Positions 14,052 to 21,289 of a DNA stretch of 24,659 nt are shown one piece after another. The position numbers and the translations under genes were made by a program. This DNA comes from Clostridiales bacterium (GTDB lineage Bacteria > Bacillota > Peptococcia > Peptococcales > Peptococcaceae): contig QAKL01000056.1 in the NCBI GenBank assembly GCA_003343815.1, positions 1 through 24,659 on the forward strand. Reading direction: 5' to 3'. Every line of letters begins with the position of its first letter. Within the stretch, counting starts at the first letter, position 1. The notes beneath the pieces were generated by a model that was given only the letters and a program-made list of their open reading frames with translations, searched no databases and was not told where the DNA came from.

Positions 14052-15401
14052 TTATTTATCGTGATGTTCTACCTTTTTCGAAAGAATTACATTAGTCAAA
14101 ATACCCAAAATCAAAGCGCAGGCTACCGAGGTCAAAGTCACCTTGCCGAAAGATAACGTAAGTCCGCCGATACCGGATATTAAAATTACCGAAACGACAA
14201 ACAAATTGCGATCCTCGTCCAAATCAATCTTTTGAATCATTTTCAGACCGCTTACCGCGATAAAACCGTACAACGCCATACACACGCCACCCATCACGCA
14301 CGGCGGAATCGAATCAACAAACGCTACAAACGGCGTAATAAACGAAATGATCATCGCCAAAATGCCCGCAGTCATAATCGTAACCACCGAGGCATTGCGC
14401 GTGATAGCCACACAGCCGACCGACTCGCCGTAGGTCGTATTGGGGCAGCCGCCAAAGAAAGCACCGACCATCGAGCCTACGCCGTCACCGAGCAAAGTGC
14501 GGTGTAAACCCGGATCCTCCAACAAATCCTTTTCGATAATCGAGGATAAGTTTTTATGATCGGCGATATGCTCGGCAAAAACGACAAACGCTACCGGCAC
14601 ATACGCCACAGCTACAGTCCCGATATAAGCCGCGTCGATTTGCGATAAGCCCTCTTTAGCCGTGACAAAGGTAAACGGCGGTAATTCGAAAAATCCGCCC
14701 ATATTAGCAAATATGCTGAAATCAATAACGCACAAGCTTTCCATCCCTGTGGAATTGCCGATCACGGTAAAAATTGCCGCAACAGCATAGCCTGCCAAAA
14801 TACCCATAATAAACGGAATCAGCTTTAACGCTTTTTTGCCATAAGTACTGGAAAGCATCGTCACTGCTAAAGTCACCAAACCGCAGATTAGCGCGACATA
14901 CGGCGAAGTCGCCATCACGCCATCCGCTGTGCAAATATCACCGCTTAACAAATCTCCGACCGCATTGCCCGCCAAAGACAAACCGATAATCGCTACCGTA
15001 GGCCCGATAACTACCGCCGGCATCAATTTATTAACCCAGCCTACGCCTGAGATTTTAACGACAATTGCTATCACTACATAAACCAACCCGGCAAAAAAAG
15101 CACCGATAATCAAGCCCACATAGCCAACGCTCATTGACACTGCCCCGGCAAACGCCGTGCACATCGAGCCGATAAAAGCAAACGAGCTGCCTAAAAATAC
15201 CGGACTGCGACCTTTGGTAAATGCCAGATAAACCAGCGTGCCGATACCTGCGCCGAATAACGCCGCCGCCGGGGACATCTCATTACCCACAATTACCGGT
15301 ACGACCAACGTCGCTGCCATAATTGCCAAAAGCTGCTGAATAGCGAAAACTATCAGCTGAGCAAATGGCGGCTTGTCGTTAACACCATAAATCATTTTCA
15401 T
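14052..15401 (-). CDS. uraA: Uracil permease, NCS2 family
   Basis: Integral membrane uracil:proton symporter of the nucleobase-ascorbate family (449 aa), with about 12-14 hydrophobic segments. Family features are PPFAQLIVFAIQQLLAIM at the start, VFLGSSFAFIGSM, VVIGPTVAIIGLSLAGNA in the middle, AEHIADHKNLSSI (membrane helix 8 region with the conserved Glu and His), and GGCPNTTYGESVGCVAITR. I start it at ATG 15401, 9 bases after GGAGGT (15411-15416). A longer frame begins at 15443, but that ATG lies at the end of the terminator U run and lacks a ribosome site. It is first of uraA-upp and is preceded by a leader with an ORF and attenuator. Confidence 0.95.
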   Translation of the reverse strand: MKMIYGVNDKPPFAQLIVFAIQQLLAIMAATLVVPVIVGNEMSPAAALFGAGIGTLVYLAFTKGRSPVFLGSSFAFIGSMCTAFAGAVSMSVGYVGLIIGAFFAGLVYVVIAIVVKISGVGWVNKLMPAVVIGPTVAIIGLSLAGNAVGDLLSGDICTADGVMATSPYVALICGLVTLAVTMLSSTYGKKALKLIPFIMGILAGYAVAAIFTVIGNSTGMESLCVIDFSIFANMGGFFELPPFTFVTAKEGLSQIDAAYIGTVAVAYVPVAFVVFAEHIADHKNLSSIIEKDLLEDPGLHRTLLGDGVGSMVGAFFGGCPNTTYGESVGCVAITRNASVVTIMTAGILAMIISFITPFVAFVDSIPPCVMGGVCMALYGFIAVSGLKMIQKIDLDEDRNLFVVSVILISGIGGLTLSFGKVTLTSVACALILGILTNVILSKKVEHHDK

Positions 15402-15443
15402 TGTTTCGTGACCTCCGTTTGTGTTTGTGTGATTTTTACCCAT

Positions 15444-15476
15444 AAAAAAACTGACGGTGAATAATTCAAAGTCAGC
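15444..15476 (-). terminator. Attenuator terminator in the uraA leader
   Basis: On the minus strand CTGAC (15475-15471) pairs with GTCAG (15455-15451), with an inner TGAA/TTCA stem, followed by seven T residues (15450-15444). It lies between the leader ORF stop (15477) and uraA, so it ends transcription before the permease gene. Confidence 0.85.
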
Positions 15477-15608
15477 TTAAATTAATGAATATAAATTTTG
15501 TCTTTTAAAGAGAAAAGAAATATAGGCAAAAAATAAACCAGCTCCGCTAAGGACTGATTGCATTTCAATAATTGCCGCTTGTCCGAAAAAAAACTCTTTT
15601 TTCAGCAT
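15477..15608 (-). CDS. Putative 43-aa leader peptide of the uraA-upp attenuator
   Basis: Reads MLKKEFFFGQAAIIEMQSVL then a hydrophobic stretch SGAGLFFAYISFLF and a basic end KRQNLYSLI. GGGAGAGG lies 11 bases before its ATG. A second ATG at 15615 has better spacing but gives a different frame and a 16-aa peptide ending at 15565. The transcript is rich in U runs: eight Us early, then UUUAUUUUUU and UUUCUUUUCUCUUU. The TAA stop lies one base before the terminator stem. Inference: this resembles the E. coli pyrBI leader, in which low UTP pauses polymerase in U tracts so that a ribosome translating the leader blocks the terminator. Alternatively it is a real small membrane protein. Confidence 0.55.
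   Translation of the reverse strand: MLKKEFFFGQAAIIEMQSVLSGAGLFFAYISFLFKRQNLYSLI
15536..15559 (-). promoter_or_regulatory. Internal hairpin within the uraA leader ORF
   Basis: On the minus strand AATCAGTCC (15559-15551) pairs with GGAGCTGGTT (15545-15536), 9 bp with one bulged G and the loop TTAGC, followed by a U-rich tract. In a pyrBI-type attenuator it would serve as a pause hairpin. It has some likeness to, but does not match, the PyrR-binding loop as I recall it. Confidence 0.55.
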
Positions 15609-15638
15609 AATTCATAACCTCTCCCTTAATTTCTTATT

Positions 15639-15667
15639 ACTATATCAAAATTCGCCCCTATTGTCAA
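15639..15667 (-). promoter_or_regulatory. Sigma-A promoter of uraA-upp
   Basis: A perfect TTGACA (15662-15667), 17 bp, TATAGT (15639-15644) on the minus strand. The start near 15632 is about 230 bases from uraA, leaving room for the leader ORF and attenuator. Confidence 0.88.
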
Positions 15668-15748
15668 GAGCCGCTGCTTAAAAATAGAAAAGACAAAATT
15701 TATTTCTGCCACCGCAAAAGCAAAATTTTTCCGCTTTAAAACTTTATA

Positions 15749-15787
15749 TAAAAAAACACAGCCTGTAAAATACAGACTGTGTTTTTA
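15749..15787. terminator. Terminator of the ctsR-mcsA-mcsB-clpC operon
   Basis: On the minus strand CACAGTCTGT pairs with ACAGGCTGTG (10 bp, one G-U) around ATTTT, followed by a run of T. It begins within a few bases of the clpC stop. A and T runs on both sides would also permit rightward termination. Confidence 0.92.
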
Positions 15788-15789
15788 TC

Positions 15790-18252
15790 TTATTCGGCTT
15801 TCGGTTCTTCCGCGGCTTTGCTCAAAGTGATTTCATCGTCTTTCACTGCAACCTCAATCGTGTCGCCGTCGGTAAATTCGCCTGCGAGCAAACTCTCAGC
15901 CAGCGGATCCTCAACCAATCTCTGGATAGCTCTTCTTAAAGGTCTTGCGCCATACTCAGGATCGTAGCCCTCCTTGATGAGTTTTTCCTTAGCCTCTGCG
16001 GTAAACTCAAGCTGCATATTTTTCTCTGCCAAACGCGTGCGCAGATCTTTCATCATCAAATCAACGATTTGCGAGATATGCTCCTCGTTTAACGGATGGA
16101 ACACGATGATCTCGTCAATACGGTTCAAAAACTCCGGACGGAAAGTGCGGCGCATTTCCTCGAGCATGCGCTCTTTGGTCTTGGCAAAATCATCTTTCTC
16201 CTCGTCCAAGCCATTGGAGAAGCCCATTTTGCCGGTAAATTTAATATTCGACGCACCGACATTAGAGGTCATGATGATGACCGTATTTTTGAAATCCACC
16301 GTGCGTCCCTGCGCGTCGGTCAATCTGCCGTCGTCCAAAATCTGCAGCAAAATGTTAAACACATCGGGGTGCGCTTTTTCGATTTCGTCAAACAAAATTA
16401 CCGAATAGGGTTTACGCCGTACAGCCTCGGTCAACTGACCGCCCTCATCGTAGCCCACATAGCCCGGAGCTGCGCCGACCAGACGCGATACGGAGTATTT
16501 CTCCATATATTCGCTCATATCAATACGGATAATGGCATCCTCATTATCAAACAAGCTTTCTGCCAAAGCTTTCGCCAATTCGGTTTTGCCGACACCCGTA
16601 GGCCCTAAGAACATAAACGAACCGATCGGACGTTTCGGATTTTTCAAACCGGAGTGCGCACGTCTGACAGCTTTCGCCACTGCTTTTACCGCGTCATCCT
16701 GACCAACTACTCTCTGGTGCAGGATTTCCTCCATTTTGAGAAGTCTCTCGGCATCAGCCTCTTGGAGCTTGGTCACAGGTACACCCGTCCACGAAGAAAC
16801 GATTTTCGCGATTTCCTCTGCCGTTACTTTCTGGGTGTTATTGTTAGCCTCGCTCTTCCATTTCTTCGTCTGTTCGTCCAAATCATTACGCAGTTTCTTT
16901 TCTTTATCGCGGTACTCTGCCGCTTTTTCAAATTCTTGCGCAACGATCGCCGCCTCTTTTTCTTTCGCGACTTTGGCAATTTCGTCCTCGATAGATTTCA
17001 CATCGACAGGCGCGGTATAAGTCTGCAAACGCACTCTCGAAGCCGCCTCATCGATCAAATCAATCGCTTTATCCGGCAGGAAACGGTCGTTAATATATCT
17101 GGAGGAGAGTTTCACCGCCGCCTCAATCGCCTCATCGGTAATCTCAACTTTATGATGAGCCTCGTATTTATCGCGGATACCCTGCAAAATTTTGATGGCA
17201 TCCTCTTCCGACGGCTCGTTGACCATGATCGGCTGGAATCTTCTTTCCAAAGCGGCATCTTTCTCGATATGCTTACGATATTCATCCAAAGTAGTCGCGC
17301 CGATGATCTGCAAATCACCTCTTGCCAATTCAGGCTTCAAAATATTTGCCGCGTCAAGCGCACCCTCGGCAGCGCCTGCGCCCACCAAAGTATGCATTTC
17401 ATCGATGAAGAGGATAATATTTTTATTCTTCTTCACCTCGTCCATGATCTTCTTCAGACGTTCCTCGAAATCACCGCGGTATTTACTGCCGGCAACCAAC
17501 GTGCCCATATCCAAAGTCACGATTTCTTTGTTGCGCAAAATCTCCGGAACTTTACCGGCGACGATCCGCTGCGCCAAGCCCTCGGCAATAGCCGTCTTGC
17601 CGACGCCCGGCTCACCCAAAAGTGCGGGATTGTTTTTCGTGCGGCGGCACAAAACTTGGATAACTCTTTCGATTTCATTATCACGGCCGATGACCGGGTC
17701 GATTTTGCCCTCTTTGACCAATGCGTTCAAATTACGGCCAAACTCATCAATTGTGCCGCGATTAGCATTATCGCTTTCCTCCGCACCCTGATAATTGTTC
17801 AAATCATTGACATTACCGGCGCCGTTTAAAAGAGCCTGCACCTGTTTGCGGATTTTTTCGGGAGTAGCACCCAAAGCGTTCAACACTTGAAAAGCTACAC
17901 CCTCGCCCTCACGCACCAAGCCTAAAAGCAAATGCTCCGTCGCGATATAATTTACTCCCCAGCGCACTGCCTCATCCTGAGCTAATTCAAAAACCTTCTT
18001 GGCGCGTGGAGTCAAAGCCATCTCCGCATCTGCCGGAGCATTGCCCGGAGCAATCATCTTTAAGACCGTCTCTCGCACTTCACCAGCCTCGATACCTAAC
18101 GAATTAAGCGCTCTGGCAGCTACGCCCTGCCCCTCATCCAAAATACCGAGCAAAATATGCTCCGTACCTACAGACGAATGATGCATCTGGCGTGCTTCCT
18201 CCTGCGCATTATAAACTACCTTTTGGGCTCTTGCCGTTAATCTTTCAAACAT
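15790..18252 (-). CDS. clpC: ATP-dependent Clp protease ATP-binding subunit ClpC
   Basis: Hsp100 unfoldase that feeds proteins, including McsB-phosphorylated ones, to ClpP (820 aa). Two Clp-N repeats cover about 1-70 and 78-145. The first AAA+ module has Walker A GEPGVGKT near 213-220 and Walker B ILFIDEMHTL. The UVR-containing middle region EFEKAAEYRDKEKKL follows, and the second module has GPTGVGKT and VILFDEIEKAH. A KMGFSNG segment is the likely ClpP-binding loop (xGF). I start it at ATG 18252, 9 bases after AAGGAG (18262-18267); the in-frame ATG at 18258 is only 3 bases from it. The Bacillota operon ctsR-mcsA-mcsB-clpC is complete, so clpC is under CtsR control. Confidence 0.97.
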   Translation of the reverse strand: MFERLTARAQKVVYNAQEEARQMHHSSVGTEHILLGILDEGQGVAARALNSLGIEAGEVRETVLKMIAPGNAPADAEMALTPRAKKVFELAQDEAVRWGVNYIATEHLLLGLVREGEGVAFQVLNALGATPEKIRKQVQALLNGAGNVNDLNNYQGAEESDNANRGTIDEFGRNLNALVKEGKIDPVIGRDNEIERVIQVLCRRTKNNPALLGEPGVGKTAIAEGLAQRIVAGKVPEILRNKEIVTLDMGTLVAGSKYRGDFEERLKKIMDEVKKNKNIILFIDEMHTLVGAGAAEGALDAANILKPELARGDLQIIGATTLDEYRKHIEKDAALERRFQPIMVNEPSEEDAIKILQGIRDKYEAHHKVEITDEAIEAAVKLSSRYINDRFLPDKAIDLIDEAASRVRLQTYTAPVDVKSIEDEIAKVAKEKEAAIVAQEFEKAAEYRDKEKKLRNDLDEQTKKWKSEANNNTQKVTAEEIAKIVSSWTGVPVTKLQEADAERLLKMEEILHQRVVGQDDAVKAVAKAVRRAHSGLKNPKRPIGSFMFLGPTGVGKTELAKALAESLFDNEDAIIRIDMSEYMEKYSVSRLVGAAPGYVGYDEGGQLTEAVRRKPYSVILFDEIEKAHPDVFNILLQILDDGRLTDAQGRTVDFKNTVIIMTSNVGASNIKFTGKMGFSNGLDEEKDDFAKTKERMLEEMRRTFRPEFLNRIDEIIVFHPLNEEHISQIVDLMMKDLRTRLAEKNMQLEFTAEAKEKLIKEGYDPEYGARPLRRAIQRLVEDPLAESLLAGEFTDGDTIEVAVKDDEITLSKAAEEPKAE

Positions 18253-18269
18253 ATACATTCACTCCTTTG

Positions 18270-18292
18270 GTTCCTTTCCCTTTAAAAGGAAC
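18270..18292 (-). promoter_or_regulatory. Hairpin between mcsB and clpC
   Basis: GTTCCTTT and AAAGGAAC form a perfect 8-bp stem with a 7-base loop in the 75-base gap before clpC, ending just upstream of its ribosome site. It has no U tail and so is not a terminator; it may stabilise or set the processing of the clpC mRNA. Confidence 0.55.
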
Positions 18293-18327
18293 AGCTCTTT
18301 TTTATTTTTACGCATTTTGCGATATTT

Positions 18328-19365
18328 TTAAGCTAAATATTTTTGAACCTCGCTGGCGCGGAACAAATCGCGCTCGGTTTCGTTCATATCGTTATTTTTG
18401 GCGATCAGCTGCAAATATCCCGGCTGCACCAGCATGTATAAATTGCTGACACTCTCCAAGGTCAAATGCCCGATGATCCCCGTCGCTACGCCCAAGCGTA
18501 CTAACGAAATCAAACCCAGCGCCTCGCGCGACGATAAGTAGCGCGCATGGCTTAATGTGCCTAATGCTCTCCAGCATTTATCCTCTAACTGTACCTTATT
18601 GTGCGCTAAAAGATAATCACGCGCGTTTCTCTCCTCGCGGATGATCTGCTGATTAACTCCGTACAGATTGGTCAAAATGTCATTTTCACTCTGACCTAAT
18701 GTCAGCTGATTGGAAATCTGATACAAATCGCCGATCGTCTCGCTGCCCTCGCCGTACAGCCCGCGCACGGTCATACCGACGTTGCTTAATTGATTTAAAA
18801 CACCTAACTGCTTTGTCAGCGCCAGTCCCGGCAAATGCATCATCACCGAGCCGCGCAAACCGTTGCCCAGATTAGTCGGGCAACAGGTCAAATAACCGTA
18901 ACGCTCGTCAAAAGCATATTCCGCTTCAGTTTCGATCAAATCATCGAGCTTATCGGCTTTCTCCCACAGTCCCATCAGATCCATACCCGGCGTGAAGCAC
19001 TGCAGACGCAAATGATCCTCTTCATTAACCATGATACTCGTCAAATTATCGTCATCTAAAACCAAACCTTTATTTTTGCCGTCGCCTGCGGCAAACTCCG
19101 GCGAAATCAAATGTTTCTCCAAAAGCACTCTCTTTTCTAATGGCGACAATTCCTCCATCGCAAGGAAACGATAAGCGTTATTCTTCGCGCAGAAGCCTTT
19201 CATAATATCCAAAACCTTTTGGCTCGTTTCTTTCGTCGCTTTCAGAGGGAACGGATACGCGGCAAAATTACGCGCGAGTCTTATCCTCGAGCACAATACT
19301 ACATCAGCCTGCTCGCCCTTGCCCGTGCTCCATGGGCTGTTGGTACTTTGAAATAATTCAGCCAT
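18328..19365 (-). CDS. mcsB: Protein arginine kinase McsB
   Basis: Phosphorylates arginine residues on proteins, marking them for ClpCP (345 aa). The phosphagen-kinase-like domain begins with VVLCSRIRLARN (about 23-34); LTCCPTNLGNGLRGSVMMHLP contains the conserved active-site Cys loop, and GLYGEGSE follows. The C-terminus carries RDLFRA, matching the RDxxRA motif of the phosphoarginine-binding pocket that lets McsB sense phosphorylated proteins. The start ATG 19365 follows AAGGAGGAAT, 3 bases after the McsA stop. Its operon partners are the activator McsA and the unfoldase ClpC. Confidence 0.96.
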   Translation of the reverse strand: MAELFQSTNSPWSTGKGEQADVVLCSRIRLARNFAAYPFPLKATKETSQKVLDIMKGFCAKNNAYRFLAMEELSPLEKRVLLEKHLISPEFAAGDGKNKGLVLDDDNLTSIMVNEEDHLRLQCFTPGMDLMGLWEKADKLDDLIETEAEYAFDERYGYLTCCPTNLGNGLRGSVMMHLPGLALTKQLGVLNQLSNVGMTVRGLYGEGSETIGDLYQISNQLTLGQSENDILTNLYGVNQQIIREERNARDYLLAHNKVQLEDKCWRALGTLSHARYLSSREALGLISLVRLGVATGIIGHLTLESVSNLYMLVQPGYLQLIAKNNDMNETERDLFRASEVQKYLA

Positions 19366-19368
19366 CGT

Positions 19369-19974
19369 TTATTCCTCCTTTTTGCCATCGTTATCATTTT
19401 TCGCTTCGGCTTTGGTTTCCTCAGCCTCCAAAGCGCGGATTTGATCACGCAGCACCGCCGCCTGCTCGAAATCCTCTTCATTAATCGCAATCTTTAATTT
19501 CTCTCTTAACTCGTCGATCTGCCGACGCACCTTTAGCTGCTCGTGACCTTTCTTCGGCACCTTGCCGTTATGCACCGTACTGCCGTGGATACGGCGAAGC
19601 AGTGACGGCATATAATCGCCGAAATAATTATAGCATTCCTTGCAGCCGACCCTGCCCTCACGACGGAACTCATCGGCTGTCATCCCGCAGACAGGGCACG
19701 CGCTGTCGCCTTTGACCTGGCGGACATAGCTTTCGTGGTTACTTTCACTCCCCGTCGGATTAAAGAACCCGCCGATAAAATCAGCCATCGAAAAATCAGG
19801 CAAAAGCCCGAATTTATGCTTGGTATCAAACGAGGAGAAGAAGTCGTTAAACTCGCCGCTTTGTTTCATCTTGGCAGCGCACTCCTCGCACAAATGCTTT
19901 TCTTCCTTTAAACCGTTGACGACCTTGGTGTAATGCACCGTAGCCGGATTTTTTTTGCACATTTCACATAACAT
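19369..19974 (-). CDS. mcsA: McsA, zinc-binding activator of McsB (UVR domain)
   Basis: Activates the McsB kinase and stabilises CtsR (201 aa). Two four-cysteine zinc sites are visible: C3/C6 with C29/C32 (LCEMCK and LCEECA), and C93/C96 with C111/C114 (CPVCG and GCKECY). The C-terminal UVR domain at about 160-195 includes EDFEQAAVLRDQIRALEAEE, then a short charged tail. I start it at ATG 19974, 8 bases after GGGAGGTG (19983-19990), which gives the conserved N-terminus MLCEMCKKNPA; a frame running back to 20028 would overlap ctsR and is unlikely. The gene lies 44 bases after ctsR. Confidence 0.95.
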   Translation of the reverse strand: MLCEMCKKNPATVHYTKVVNGLKEEKHLCEECAAKMKQSGEFNDFFSSFDTKHKFGLLPDFSMADFIGGFFNPTGSESNHESYVRQVKGDSACPVCGMTADEFRREGRVGCKECYNYFGDYMPSLLRRIHGSTVHNGKVPKKGHEQLKVRRQIDELREKLKIAINEEDFEQAAVLRDQIRALEAEETKAEAKNDNDGKKEE

Positions 19975-20018
19975 AACCTTTGCACCTCCCGAAATTTTTA
20001 AGCCTACCAAGCGCTTAG

Positions 20019-20477
20019 CTACTGACAAATCGCGCTTAAAGCGTGCTTTAATAAATTGGCCCTTAAAGTATCGCGGCTTTTTTTATCGCCGCCGATCACT
20101 CGGTCTTTAAGCATCGTTTTTAAAATCAAGCTTTCTCTATCCTCTAAATATCCCTGACTAAGTAACGATTCCAGCAAACCCTCAGCCTCGTTTTGGCTAA
20201 TCTCCTCGCCGATCGTCTCGGTCAATACTTGTTTCAAATCCTCATCACCATCAAAAGTCAAGCACACGATACGGACAAATCCACCGCCGCCTCGTCTGGA
20301 CTCGACCAGATAACCCTGCGCCGGAGTAAAGCGCGTACTTAACACATAATTAATCTGCGACGGCACGCAATTAAAAAGCTGGGAAAGCATACTGCGCTGA
20401 ATCTCCAAGACATCTGAGTGTGCCTGCTCCATCTGCCCTTTAATATATTGTTCTATTTCCCAAGATAAACTATTCAT
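20019..20477 (-). CDS. ctsR: CtsR transcriptional repressor of class III heat-shock genes
   Basis: Represses clp genes at normal temperature and is inactivated by heat and through the McsAB system (152 aa, family length). The N-terminal winged helix covers about 1-70, with RSMLSQLFNCVPSQINYVLSTRFTPAQGYLVESRRGGGGFVRI. The tetraglycine of the wing, which contacts the minor groove and acts as the thermosensor, is present (RRGGGGF). The C-terminal dimer domain follows. ATG 20477 follows GAGGTGAG. CtsR boxes on both sides of its promoter (20542-20558 and 20598-20614) show autoregulation of the whole operon. Confidence 0.96.
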   Translation of the reverse strand: MNSLSWEIEQYIKGQMEQAHSDVLEIQRSMLSQLFNCVPSQINYVLSTRFTPAQGYLVESRRGGGGFVRIVCLTFDGDEDLKQVLTETIGEEISQNEAEGLLESLLSQGYLEDRESLILKTMLKDRVIGGDKKSRDTLRANLLKHALSAICQ

Positions 20478-20541
20478 TCAAACTCACCTCTTTTGCGTTC
20501 CAATAAACGCTGCAGGTCATTTCTTTGACTTTCTCTTACTT

Positions 20542-20558
20542 TTTGACTTTCCTTGACC
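20542..20558 (-). promoter_or_regulatory. CtsR operator, downstream box
   Basis: Minus strand GGTCAAG-GAA-AGTCAAA, one mismatch to the CtsR direct heptad repeat RGTCAAA-NAN-RGTCAAA. It lies at about the transcription start. Another half-site AGTCAAA is at 20524-20530. Confidence 0.8.
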
Positions 20559-20568
20559 TTTTAACTGT

Positions 20569-20596
20569 ATTATAGCACCTTTTTTTGAAAATGCAA
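20569..20596 (-). promoter_or_regulatory. Sigma-A promoter of the ctsR operon
   Basis: Minus strand TTGCAT (20591-20596), 16 bp, TATAAT (20569-20574), with CtsR boxes directly on each side. Confidence 0.85.
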
Positions 20597-20597
20597 T

Positions 20598-20614
20598 AGT
20601 CAAATAAGGTCAAA
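20598..20614 (+). promoter_or_regulatory. CtsR operator, upstream box
   Basis: Plus strand AGTCAAA-TAA-GGTCAAA, a perfect match to the CtsR heptad repeat. It sits 1 bp upstream of the ctsR -35 box, in opposite orientation to the downstream box. Confidence 0.88.
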
Positions 20615-20615
20615 T

Positions 20616-20644
20616 TTTACTTTGTTTTTAATTGTAATTATAAT
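20616..20644 (+). promoter_or_regulatory. Possible promoter of the DUF3243 gene
   Basis: TTTACT (20616-20621), 17 bp, TATAAT (20639-20644). The -35 is weak. If used, it starts immediately beside the upstream CtsR box. Confidence 0.4.
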
Positions 20645-20744
20645 TTTATTTTATTAAAATATCTGTTTCTTCCAAATATATGTAGGCTGTTTCCTTTGTA
20701 TACTTTACCTCAAAAAGGACACAATATTTTTCGGAGGTGAAAAT

Positions 20745-21020
20745 ATGTTTAAAAATAAAACTGAGAATAACGTCAAAGAATTCCCTAAAGAATTATCCCA
20801 AGTCATCTTGGACGGGCAAAAGCACGGCGTCGGCGACGAATTGATGATTAAAGGCATGGTGAGCGTCGGCAATCTGATGGGGAGATTCGTCACGCCTGAC
20901 TCGCCCGAGGAAGCGCTGATGAAAGAAATGTGGGAAATCGCCGATGATAACGAGAAAAACACCATTGCCAAATTGGTCTTGAAAATGGGCAAAGAAAAGC
21001 TTTCCGGAAAAAACTGCTGA
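20745..21020 (+). CDS. DUF3243-type small protein
   Basis: A 91-aa soluble, charged protein. The C-terminal part ALMKEMWEIADDNEKNTIAK matches the pattern of the DUF3243 family of Firmicutes (compare the ...LWxVADExEK... stretch of YmfJ-like proteins), and the first part KELSQVILDGQKHGVGDEL fits its N-terminal helix. The molecular function of the family is not known to me. ATG 20745 follows TCGGAGGTG (20730-20738). It is monocistronic with a strong terminator. It ends in Lys-Asn-Cys. Divergent from ctsR, it may share the CtsR operator region, but that is speculative. Confidence 0.75.
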   Translation: MFKNKTENNVKEFPKELSQVILDGQKHGVGDELMIKGMVSVGNLMGRFVTPDSPEEALMKEMWEIADDNEKNTIAKLVLKMGKEKLSGKNC

Positions 21021-21021
21021 C

Positions 21022-21055
21022 AAAAAGGACCTTTCGCAAGGTCCTTTTATTTTTA
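21022..21055 (+). terminator. Terminator of the DUF3243 gene
   Basis: AAAAGGACCTT (21023-21033) pairs with AAGGTCCTTTT (21038-21048) around a TCGC tetraloop, followed by ATTTTT. The A run on the left also permits termination of the leftward gene ending at 21067. Confidence 0.92.
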
Positions 21056-21066
21056 AACATATTCTT

Positions 21067-21261
21067 TTACATAAAAAAGCGATAGTAAATCAAAAGCGCC
21101 GCTCCCGGCACTAAAAATATATAGCAGAGGATATTCCATTTCCAGTAAATTTTTTTGCGTTTCGCCATCTCCCACTCGGTATTGCTCAAATTACGCAAAG
21201 CCACGCCTTTAAACAAAGCCGACACGATAATCAGTATAAAGGCGATATTATCAATCGTCAT
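21067..21261 (-). CDS. Small two-helix membrane protein, unknown function
   Basis: A 64-aa protein: an N-terminal hydrophobic segment NIAFILIIVSALFKGVA (5-21), a short polar, basic loop RNLSNTEWEMAKRKKIYWKW, and a second hydrophobic segment LCYIFLVPGAALLIYYRFF. I do not recognise the family. A good ribosome site AAAGGAGTGA (21267-21276) stands before ATG 21261, and a promoter with a perfect TATAAT lies upstream, so it is very likely expressed. It is convergent with the DUF3243 gene and shares its terminator; it diverges from the DUF421 gene. Confidence 0.75.
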   Translation of the reverse strand: MTIDNIAFILIIVSALFKGVALRNLSNTEWEMAKRKKIYWKWNILCYIFLVPGAALLIYYRFFM

Positions 21262-21289
21262 CTAATTCACTCCTTTAGCTTTTTCATCT

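Larger units (their letters stand above)
15491..15703. repeat. Pair of perfect 16-bp inverted repeats around the uraA promoter and leader
   Basis: ATAAATTTTGTCTTTT at 15491-15506 and its exact reverse complement AAAAGACAAAATTTAT at 15688-15703. One arm lies about 20 bp upstream of the -35 box and the other inside the transcribed leader. They could be operator half-sites or remnants of a small inverted-repeat element. Confidence 0.6.

Noticed and set aside
15402..15443. 14-codon N-terminal extension of uraA
   Set aside because: Its ATG lies at the end of the terminator U run and has no ribosome site; GGAGGT is correctly placed for the ATG at 15401.
15536..15559. PyrR-binding loop in the uraA leader
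   Set aside because: The hairpin has a superficially similar bulged stem but the loop TTAGC does not match the conserved PyrR loop sequence as I recall it; a covariance search could overturn this.
16654..17829. 391-codon open frame on the plus strand opposite clpC
   Set aside because: It is antisense to the fully conserved ClpC coding sequence, has no ribosome site, and its translation is low-complexity, typical of a shadow frame.
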